From an uncultured Oscillospiraceae bacterium (GTDB taxonomy: Bacteria > Bacillota > Clostridia > Oscillospirales > Oscillospiraceae): 7,809 nt of DNA. Every line of letters starts with the position of its first letter. Position 1 is the first letter of the stretch. The notes beneath the pieces are model-generated. The model saw nothing but the letters and a program-made list of their open reading frames with translations, had not been told where the DNA came from and made no database searches. The stretch is taken from positions 1-7,809 of the forward strand of contig CALWXI010000053.1 of the NCBI GenBank assembly GCA_944385455.1, given 5' to 3'. The translations under genes and the position numbers were made by a program. Below are positions 1 to 5,747 of this stretch, piece by piece.

Positions 1-324
1 TACAGCATCATCTATATAGAAAAATCCATGATGAACAGCGAGATAGGCTTTGCGCGCAAAGTGCTCTCCGTGCTGGAATATTACAACATCGGCTTTGAGC
101 ATATGCCCTCCGGCCCCAGCCACGCCACCGGCAAGAGCTGGCTGGTGGAGCCCCTGGCCATGGGCGCCGTGGCCACCGGGGCCGACGGCCTGCAGATCGA
201 GGTCCACAACGACCCCGCCCACGCCCTGTGCGACGGTCCCCAGTCCCTGAAGCCCGACGCGTTCGACGATCTGGCCCGAAAGCTTTTGAAGCTGCACGCC
301 ATGTGCAAGACGCTGGAGGAGTGA
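1..324 (+). CDS. Chimeric reading frame: aspartate kinase ACT-like segment joined to the C-terminal end of DAHP synthase (5' partial)
   Basis: The frame is open from base 1 and ends with TGA at 322-324, giving 107 visible residues. Residues 39-107 match the C-terminal end of the Thermotoga-type DAHP synthase (AroF/AroG, first step of the shikimate pathway, PEP plus erythrose 4-phosphate). They carry the PSHATGK motif, IEVH and LCDGPQSL. His41, Glu67 and Asp78 sit at the same spacing (26 and 11 residues) as the metal ligands His272, Glu298 and Asp309 of the T. maritima enzyme, and the tail length also agrees. The fourth ligand, a Cys in the first half of the barrel, is absent. Residues 1-38 do not fit DAHP synthase. 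IEKSMMNSEIGFARKVL and FEHMPSG instead resemble the ACT region of clostridial aspartate kinases, where SGID normally follows. Base composition changes sharply near 115. As it stands the product could not be an active DAHP synthase. It lies 4 nt before tyrA, the expected place for aroF. The DAHP synthase part is confident; the kinase assignment is from remembered motifs. Confidence 0.8.
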   Translation, partial: YSIIYIEKSMMNSEIGFARKVLSVLEYYNIGFEHMPSGPSHATGKSWLVEPLAMGAVATGADGLQIEVHNDPAHALCDGPQSLKPDAFDDLARKLLKLHAMCKTLEE

Positions 325-328
325 TGGT

Positions 329-1165
329 ATGAACGTCGGCATCGTCGGCCTGGGCCTCATCGGCGGCTCCATGGCCAAAAGCACCAAGACCCGCACCGCC
401 CACACCGTCTGGGGGGCGGACCTGGACCGGGAGACCATGACCATGGCCCGGATGTGCGGCGCCATCGACGCGCCGCTGACGGAGGACAATCTCCCCCAGT
501 GCGACCTGATCCTGGTGGCCATCCGTCCCGGCGCCGCCGTGGAGTGGGTGCGCCGGAACGCGGAGCGCATCTCTCCCCGGGCCATTTTGGTGGACCTGTG
601 CGGCGTGAAACGGACGGTGGTGTCGGCCATCGCCCCCATCGCCGAGGCCCGGGGCTTTGCCTATATCGGCGGCCACCCCATGGCCGGCAGCGAACGGGGC
701 GGCTTCACCGCCTCCTCCGACAGCCTGTATGTGGGGGCCTCCATGATCCTGACGCCGGACAAGCGCACGGACATGCAGCTGCTGGAGACGCTGAAATCCT
801 TCTTTCTGGACCTGGGCTTCGCAGGCCTCACCTTCTCCGACCCGGAAGAGCACGACCGCATCATCGCCTTCACCTCCCAGCTGGCCCACATCGCCTCCAG
901 CGCCTACGTGAAGTCCCCCGAGGCCCAGAAGCGCCGGGGCTTCTCCGCCGGCAGCTTCCAGGACATGACCCGGGTGGCCCGGCTGGACGAGGACATGTGG
1001 ACGGAGCTGTTTCTGGATGACGCCGACTACCTCACCGCCGAGCTGGACCAGCTGATCCTGCATCTGACGGAATACGCCGACGCCCTGAAGGCCCGGGACG
1101 GGCAGCGTCTGCGGGCGCTTTTGAAGGACGGCCGGGAGAAGAAGGCCTCCGCCGGCGGCAACTAA
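329..1165 (+). CDS. tyrA: Prephenate dehydrogenase
   Basis: This 278-residue cytosolic enzyme oxidatively decarboxylates prephenate to 4-hydroxyphenylpyruvate with NAD, the tyrosine branch after chorismate mutase. The N-terminal Rossmann fold shows GLGLIGGS (residues 7-14), with Asp31 near the end of the second strand as expected for NAD. The family signature HPMAGSE lies at 116-122, and the helical C-terminal domain carries SQLAHI (183-188, with His187) and GSFQDMTRVA (208-217), which help form the substrate site. The length fits a stand-alone dehydrogenase: there is no fused chorismate mutase and no C-terminal ACT domain, so tyrosine feedback would have to act through the catalytic core or at another enzyme. 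The ATG at 329 follows GGAGGAG (315-321) by 7 nt; another ATG at 324 is in a different frame. The gene starts 4 nt after the upstream stop, so it belongs to the same transcript. Use of arogenate instead of prephenate cannot be excluded. Confidence 0.95.
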   Translation: MNVGIVGLGLIGGSMAKSTKTRTAHTVWGADLDRETMTMARMCGAIDAPLTEDNLPQCDLILVAIRPGAAVEWVRRNAERISPRAILVDLCGVKRTVVSAIAPIAEARGFAYIGGHPMAGSERGGFTASSDSLYVGASMILTPDKRTDMQLLETLKSFFLDLGFAGLTFSDPEEHDRIIAFTSQLAHIASSAYVKSPEAQKRRGFSAGSFQDMTRVARLDEDMWTELFLDDADYLTAELDQLILHLTEYADALKARDGQRLRALLKDGREKKASAGGN

Positions 1166-1194
1166 ATCCCTTCCACGGACCCGCATCATGCTAT

Positions 1195-1212
1195 CGGCCG
1201 CCCCGGCGGCCG
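1195..1212 (+). promoter_or_regulatory. GC-only hairpin in the tyrA-aroB gap, just before the aroB ribosome binding site
   Basis: The arms CGGCCGCC (1195-1202) and GGCGGCCG (1205-1212) are perfect reverse complements, which would fold as about 7 base pairs with a 4-base loop. The structure ends two bases before the aroB Shine-Dalgarno sequence and lies in the only sizeable intergenic gap (61 nt) of the operon. No T-run follows, so it is not an intrinsic terminator. It could influence mRNA stability or aroB translation; in GC-rich DNA chance is also possible. Confidence 0.35.
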
Positions 1213-1214
1213 GG

Positions 1215-1221
1215 AAAGGAG
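1215..1221 (+). promoter_or_regulatory. Ribosome binding site that sets the aroB start
   Basis: AAAGGAG lies 5 nt before the ATG at 1227. It decides between that ATG and an in-frame ATG 13 codons upstream at 1188, which has no comparable site and would add a peptide encoded by the hairpin region that is not typical of AroB. Confidence 0.8.
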
Positions 1222-1226
1222 ACATC

Positions 1227-2297
1227 ATGTCCGATTCCATCCAAATCATCCCCGTCCGCACCGCGCCGCCCTACCGCGTGCACATCGGCGGAGGACTTCT
1301 GACCCGGTGCGGCGCCATCCTCCGGGAAGACCTGGCCCCCTGCCGCATGGCGGTGATCACGGATGACACCGTGGCACCGCTGTATCTGAACACCGTGTGC
1401 GCCAGTCTCATCGCCGCGGGCTTCTCCGTGTGCAGCTACGTGTTCCCCGCCGGCGAGGCCAGCAAGAACTTCACCACTCTGGCCTCCATCCTGGAATTCC
1501 TGGCCCGGGAAAACCTGACCCGCACGGACTGCGTGGCGGCCCTGGGCGGCGGCGTCACCGGGGACATGGCGGGCTTTGCCGCCGCCGTGTACCTGCGGGG
1601 CATCCGCTGCGTGCAGCTGCCCACCACTCTGCTGGCCGCGGTGGACTCCTCCGTGGGCGGCAAGACCGCCATCGACCTCACCGCGGGCAAGAACCTGGCA
1701 GGTGCCTTTTCCCAGCCCGCCGCCGTGCTGTGCGACACGGACTGCCTGTCCACACTGCCGGCCTCGGTGTATGCCGACGGCGCCGCCGAGGCCATCAAGA
1801 CCGCGGTGCTGTGCGACGAGAGCCTCTTCTCCCTCTTCGCCGCCGGCCGCCTCACCACCGATCCCGCCCAGGTCATCGCCCGGTGCGTGGCCTTCAAGGC
1901 CGGCGTGGTGGAGCGGGACGAGAAGGACCACGGAGAGCGGAAGCTCCTGAACCTGGGCCACACCGTAGGCCACGCCATCGAGCAGTGCAGCGGCTTCCGC
2001 ATCCCCCACGGCCACGCCGTGGCGGCGGGACTGGCCATCACCGCCCGCAGCGCCGAGCGCCTGGGGTGGGCCCGGGTGCCCATCGCCCGGCGCATCGCCG
2101 GCTGTCTGGCGGAAAACCATCTCCCCACCGGGACCGGCTTTACCGCCGAGGCCCTGGCGCGCGCCGCCCTGCTGGACAAAAAACGCACCGGCGGCGAGAT
2201 CACTCTGGTGATCCCCCTGGAGATCGGCCAGTGCACCCTGAAGACCCTGCCGGTGACGGAGCTCACTGCCGTCATCGCCGCGGGACTGGAGGCATAG
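1227..2297 (+). CDS. aroB: 3-Dehydroquinate synthase
   Basis: AroB converts DAHP to 3-dehydroquinate, step two of the shikimate pathway, using a bound metal and catalytic NAD in the cytosol. From the ATG at 1227 the protein has 356 residues, normal for the family. Visible motifs are PAGEASK (74-80), the NAD-binding GGGVTGDMAGF (107-117), QLPTTLLAAVDSSVGGKTAID (130-150), and the metal ligands expected at Glu188 (in GAAEAIK), His245 (in NLGHTVGHAIE) and His261 (in HGHAVAAG). The last motif has His where many AroB proteins have Glu (HGEAVA); I take this as lineage variation. The catalytic site appears intact. The gene lies 61 nt after tyrA, the widest gap in the operon, and its stop codon directly abuts the aroA start. 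Confidence 0.96.
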   Translation: MSDSIQIIPVRTAPPYRVHIGGGLLTRCGAILREDLAPCRMAVITDDTVAPLYLNTVCASLIAAGFSVCSYVFPAGEASKNFTTLASILEFLARENLTRTDCVAALGGGVTGDMAGFAAAVYLRGIRCVQLPTTLLAAVDSSVGGKTAIDLTAGKNLAGAFSQPAAVLCDTDCLSTLPASVYADGAAEAIKTAVLCDESLFSLFAAGRLTTDPAQVIARCVAFKAGVVERDEKDHGERKLLNLGHTVGHAIEQCSGFRIPHGHAVAAGLAITARSAERLGWARVPIARRIAGCLAENHLPTGTGFTAEALARAALLDKKRTGGEITLVIPLEIGQCTLKTLPVTELTAVIAAGLEA

Positions 2298-3542
2298 ATG
2301 GACGTTTGCATCACTCCACGCCGTCTTTCCGGCACCGTCACCCCGCCCCCCAGCAAATCCCAGGCCCACCGGCTGCTCATCGCCGCCGCCCTCGTCAGCG
2401 GCGGGTGCGGCGTCATCCACGGCCTGGCGGACTCACAGGACATCCAGGCCACCCGTCGCTGCCTCACCGTCCTGGGGGCCCGGTTCGACGATGCGGGCCC
2501 CGGCACCGTCCGGGTCCATGGACTGGGCGGCGCCTTCGCGGAAGCGGGCCCCGCCCCCATCCTGGACTGCGGGGAGAGCGGCTCCACCCTGCGCTCTTTG
2601 ATTCCCCTGGCCCTTCTGGTAAACGGCAGTGCCTGCTTCACCGGTCGCGGACGGCTCATGGAGCGGCCTCTGAAGCCCTATGAGGAGCTGTTTCGGGAAA
2701 AGGGGATCTCCTGGACGCTGCAGGACGGCGTCCTCACCGTGGACGGCGGGAAGGATCATGACGCCCGCGCCCTCTCCCCCGGAGAATACCGGATGCCGGG
2801 AAATGTGTCCAGCCAGTTTTTCACCGGCCTTCTCTTCGTCCTGCCCCTGCTGGCGGAGGACTCCACCCTGGTGCCCGTTACGCCTCTGGAGAGCCGGGGC
2901 TATCTGGAGATGACCCAGCAGGTCCAGGAGCTGTCCGGCATCGTCAGCCGGTGGCAGGGGGACGCCCTGTACATTCCAGGCGGCCAGCGCTACCGGCCCT
3001 TTGAAGCCACGGTGGAGGCGGACTGGTCTCAAGCCGCCTTCTGGTACGCCGCCATCGCCCTGGGCTCCCAGGTGGAGCTGAAGGGGCTCAACGCCTTTTC
3101 CGCCCAGGGGGATATGGCCGTGGTGCCCCATTTCCTGCGTCTGACCCGCCCCGGGGATGTGGATATCGACCTCTCCGGCATTCCGGACCTGCTGCCGCCC
3201 CTGGCGGTGATGGCGGCGGTCCGCTCCGGCGTCACCCGCTTCGTCCATGCCGCCCGGCTGCGGATGAAGGAGAGCGACCGGCTGGAGACCACCGCCGCCA
3301 TGCTCTCCGCCCTGGGCGTTTCGGTCCGGACCGGGCCGGACAGTCTCACCGTCACCGGCGGATCCCTCTCCGGCGGTACGGTGGACGGCGCCAACGACCA
3401 CCGCATCGTCATGGCGGCGGCCATCGCAGCTACCCGGGCCTCCGGAGGCGTGACCATCCGGGGCGCCGAGGCAGTGCGCAAATCCTACCCAGACTTCTGG
3501 GAGGTCTACCAAAATCTGGGAGGTGACGTCCATGTCCTCTGA
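2298..3542 (+). CDS. aroA: 3-Phosphoshikimate 1-carboxyvinyltransferase (EPSP synthase)
   Basis: AroA transfers the enolpyruvyl group of PEP to shikimate 3-phosphate, the sixth pathway step and the glyphosate target. The 414-residue protein has the two-domain EPSP synthase pattern. Expected substrate residues are present: Lys20, Ser21 and Arg25 in PPPSKSQAHR; SSQF at 171-174; Asp297 in IPDLLPPLAVMA, matching the catalytic Asp313 of E. coli; Glu325 and Arg328 in KESDRLE; NDHRI at 366-370 with Arg369; and Lys395 in RKSYPDF. The PEP/glyphosate loop is GESGSTLRSLIP (92-103). Compared with E. coli GNAGTAMRPL it keeps Gly95 and Arg99 but has Ser96 and Ser100 in place of Thr97 and Pro101. The ATG follows the aroB TAG with no gap, and GGAGG (2288-2292) inside aroB lies 5 nt upstream, so translation is probably coupled. 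The 3' end overlaps aroC by 11 nt. All key catalytic residues that can be identified are present. Confidence 0.96.
   Translation: MDVCITPRRLSGTVTPPPSKSQAHRLLIAAALVSGGCGVIHGLADSQDIQATRRCLTVLGARFDDAGPGTVRVHGLGGAFAEAGPAPILDCGESGSTLRSLIPLALLVNGSACFTGRGRLMERPLKPYEELFREKGISWTLQDGVLTVDGGKDHDARALSPGEYRMPGNVSSQFFTGLLFVLPLLAEDSTLVPVTPLESRGYLEMTQQVQELSGIVSRWQGDALYIPGGQRYRPFEATVEADWSQAAFWYAAIALGSQVELKGLNAFSAQGDMAVVPHFLRLTRPGDVDIDLSGIPDLLPPLAVMAAVRSGVTRFVHAARLRMKESDRLETTAAMLSALGVSVRTGPDSLTVTGGSLSGGTVDGANDHRIVMAAAIAATRASGGVTIRGAEAVRKSYPDFWEVYQNLGGDVHVL
3519..3523 (+). promoter_or_regulatory. Ribosome binding site that sets the aroC start
   Basis: GGAGG, within the longer GGGAGGTGA at 3518-3526, lies 8 nt before the ATG at 3532. 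An in-frame GTG at 3523 would fall inside this site and so is unlikely to be the start. The site lies within the last codons of aroA. Confidence 0.75.
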
Positions 3543-4623
3543 ATTCGGCATCTCTCTCCGCGTCAGCGTGTTCGGCCAGTCCCACGGGGCGGCCGTCGGC
3601 GTGGTGGTGGACGGGCTCCCCGCCGGGGAGGCTGTGGACCTGGAGGCGCTGCAAGCCTTCCTGGACCGCCGCCGGCCCGGCCGGGGCCCCCTCTCCACTC
3701 CCCGGAAGGAGGCCGACGCCCCGGAGTTTCTCTCCGGTCTGGAGGGCGGCGTCACCTGCGGCGCGCCGCTGTGCGCTGTGATCCGCAACGCCGACCAGCA
3801 CTCCGCGGACTATACCGGTCTCACGGACACTCCCCGTCCCGGCCACGCGGACTACACCGCCGCTGTCAAATGGGCGGGACAGGCGGACATGCGGGGCGGC
3901 GGACACTTTTCCGGCCGCCTGACGGCCCCCCTGTGCATCGCCGGAGGCATCGCCAAGCAGATTCTGGCGCGCCGGGGCATTCACGTGGGGGCCCACCTGG
4001 CCGCTGCGGGGGGCATCGCCGACGCTCCCTTCCCCCTGCATCCCACGCCGGAGCTCTTCGCCGCCGTGGCCGCCAAGCCCTTCCCCGTGCTGGACGACGG
4101 CGCCGGGGCGCGGATGCAGTCGGCGATCCTGGAGGCCCGGCAGCAGCAGGACTCCGTGGGCGGCATCGTGGAGTGCGCCGCCGTGGGCCTCCCCGCCGGG
4201 CTGGGAGATCCCATGTTCGGCGGCGTGGAAAACCGTCTGGCGTCGGCCATCTTCGGCATCCCCGCCGTCAAGGGCGTGGAGTTCGGCGCGGGCTTCGCCG
4301 CCGCCGGGCTGCGGGGCTCGGAGAACAACGACCCCTTCGCCGTGGAGGACGGCCGGGTGATCACCGAAGGCAACCACGCCGGCGGCATTCTGGGGGGCAT
4401 CACCACCGGCATGCCCGTGACGCTGCGGGCGGCCTTCAAGCCCACCCCGTCCATCGCCCGTCCCCAGCGGACGGTGTCCCTCTCCCGGATGGAGGAGACG
4501 GAGCTCATCATCCGGGGCCGCCACGACCCCTGCATCGCCCACCGGGCCGTCCCGGTGGTGGAAGCCGTCACCGCGACGGTGCTGTTAGACTTATTATTGG
4601 AGGGCAATCATGGAACTTTCTGA
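3532..4623 (+). CDS. aroC: Chorismate synthase
   Basis: AroC removes phosphate from EPSP to give chorismate, the last shared step, and needs reduced FMN. From the ATG at 3532 the protein has 363 residues, as expected. Family signatures run through the whole length: FGQSHG (14-19) with the catalytic His18, RRRPG...STPRKEAD (47-62), IRNADQ (84-89), RPGHADYT (102-109) with the second catalytic His105, RGGGHFSGRLTA (121-132), GGIVECAAVGLPAG (210-222), GSENNDPF (262-269), NHAGGILGGITTGMP (281-295), and the C-terminal GRHDPC (329-334) with the conserved Arg-His-Asp. FGQSHG has Gln where most family members have Glu, and RGGGHFSGR has His-Phe where many have Arg-Ser; both look like lineage variants. 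The gene starts 11 nt before the aroA stop and its own end overlaps pheA by 14 nt. Its FMN reductase partner is not in the window. Confidence 0.96.
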   Translation: MSSEFGISLRVSVFGQSHGAAVGVVVDGLPAGEAVDLEALQAFLDRRRPGRGPLSTPRKEADAPEFLSGLEGGVTCGAPLCAVIRNADQHSADYTGLTDTPRPGHADYTAAVKWAGQADMRGGGHFSGRLTAPLCIAGGIAKQILARRGIHVGAHLAAAGGIADAPFPLHPTPELFAAVAAKPFPVLDDGAGARMQSAILEARQQQDSVGGIVECAAVGLPAGLGDPMFGGVENRLASAIFGIPAVKGVEFGAGFAAAGLRGSENNDPFAVEDGRVITEGNHAGGILGGITTGMPVTLRAAFKPTPSIARPQRTVSLSRMEETELIIRGRHDPCIAHRAVPVVEAVTATVLLDLLLEGNHGTF

Positions 4624-5746
4624 GATTCGCACACAAATCGACACCGTGGACGACCAGCTCCTGCAGCTCTTCCTCCAGCGGATGGACCTGGCGGACCAGG
4701 TGGCCGCCTACAAAAACGAGCATCACCTGCCCATCCTCAACAAGGAGCGGGAGCGGGCGGTGCTGGCCCGGGTGACGGAGCGCGCCGGAGAGCGGGAGCG
4801 GTACGCCTACCATCTCTTCTCCACCCTCTTCGAGCTGGCCCGGTCCCGGCAGGCGGAGCTGATCTCCGCCCCCACCCGGGTGGCCGCCCAGGTGAAAGCG
4901 TCCCTGGACGCCGGCAGCGCCGTGTTCCCCCAGACGGGCCTGGTGGCCTGCCAGGGCGTGGAGGGCGCCAACTCCCAGGTGGCCTGCGACCGCCTGCTGC
5001 CCCGGGGCAACATCGTCTATGTCAAGACCTTCGACGCGGTGGTCTCCGCCGTGGAGTCGGGCCTTTGCAAGTTCGGCGTGCTGCCCATCGAAAACAGCTC
5101 CAACGGCTCCGTCCGCGCGGTGTATGAGCTGCTGCAGGACCACCGCCTCAGCGTGGTGCGCTCCACCCGGCTGTGCATCCGCCACGAGCTGCTGGCCCTG
5201 CCCGGGGTGAAGATGTCCGACATCACGGAGATTTACTCCCACCAGCAGGCCATCGGCCAGTGCAGCAAGTTCCTCAGCGGCCTCAACGGCGTGCGGGTGA
5301 TCCCCTGCGACAACACCGCCGTGACCGCCAAGATGGTGGCCGAGAGCGGCAACCGCCACGCCGCCGCCATCTCCTCCCATCCCTGCGCCGAGCTCTACGG
5401 CCTCACCTGCCTGAATGACGCCATTCAGGACAGCGACAACAACTACACCCGCTTCTTCTGCATCTCCAAGGACCCCGTCATTTACGCCGGGGCCAACCGC
5501 ATCAGCCTGATCCTGGCCTGCCACAACCGTCCCGGCGCCCTGTACGAGATCCTCTCCAAGCTGGCGGCGCTGAATATCAACATGACGAAGCTGGAGTCCT
5601 GCCCGGTCAGCGGACGGAACTTTGAGTTCATCTTTTTCCTGGAGCTGGAGGCCTCCGTCCAGGAGCCGGGCGTGCTGAGCATGCTGGAGGAGCTGGAGCG
5701 CAGCTGCGCGGACTTCAACTTCCTGGGCAGCTACGCGGAAGTGTGA
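4610..5746 (+). CDS. pheA: Bifunctional chorismate mutase / prephenate dehydratase with ACT domain (P-protein)
   Basis: The 378-residue enzyme takes chorismate to prephenate and then to phenylpyruvate, the phenylalanine branch. Residues 1-85 form an AroQ-type chorismate mutase helix domain with the expected active residues Arg7, Arg24, Lys35, Arg47, Glu48 and Gln81. Residues about 108-287 are the dehydratase: ACQGVEGANSQVAC (113-126), GVLPIENSSNGSV (156-168), SHQQAIGQC (210-218), CAELYGL (259-265) and NNYTRFF (277-283), with the conserved catalytic Thr280-Arg281-Phe282. Residues about 297-378 are an ACT domain with GALY (309-312) and ESCP (329-332), the two motifs that bind phenylalanine in P-proteins; the usual second motif is ESRP, so an Arg is replaced by Cys. 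Feedback control by phenylalanine is therefore likely but may be altered. GGAGGG (4599-4604) lies 5 nt before the ATG, inside the aroC end. The chorismate mutase can also supply prephenate to TyrA. Confidence 0.95.
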   Translation: MELSEIRTQIDTVDDQLLQLFLQRMDLADQVAAYKNEHHLPILNKERERAVLARVTERAGERERYAYHLFSTLFELARSRQAELISAPTRVAAQVKASLDAGSAVFPQTGLVACQGVEGANSQVACDRLLPRGNIVYVKTFDAVVSAVESGLCKFGVLPIENSSNGSVRAVYELLQDHRLSVVRSTRLCIRHELLALPGVKMSDITEIYSHQQAIGQCSKFLSGLNGVRVIPCDNTAVTAKMVAESGNRHAAAISSHPCAELYGLTCLNDAIQDSDNNYTRFFCISKDPVIYAGANRISLILACHNRPGALYEILSKLAALNINMTKLESCPVSGRNFEFIFFLELEASVQEPGVLSMLEELERSCADFNFLGSYAEV

Positions 5747-5747
5747 C

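Noticed and set aside
1188..1226. Upstream ATG start for aroB
   Set aside because: It lacks a ribosome binding site and its 13 extra codons come from the hairpin and Shine-Dalgarno region; ATG 1227 has AAAGGAG at 5 nt.
1397..2683. Large + strand open frame across aroB and aroA
   Set aside because: It is out of frame with both genes and encodes Arg/Pro/Gly/His-rich sequence of no family; a codon-bias shadow.
3771..4775. Large + strand open frame across aroC and pheA
   Set aside because: Out of frame with both real genes, extremely Arg/Gly-rich, with no ribosome binding site or motif.
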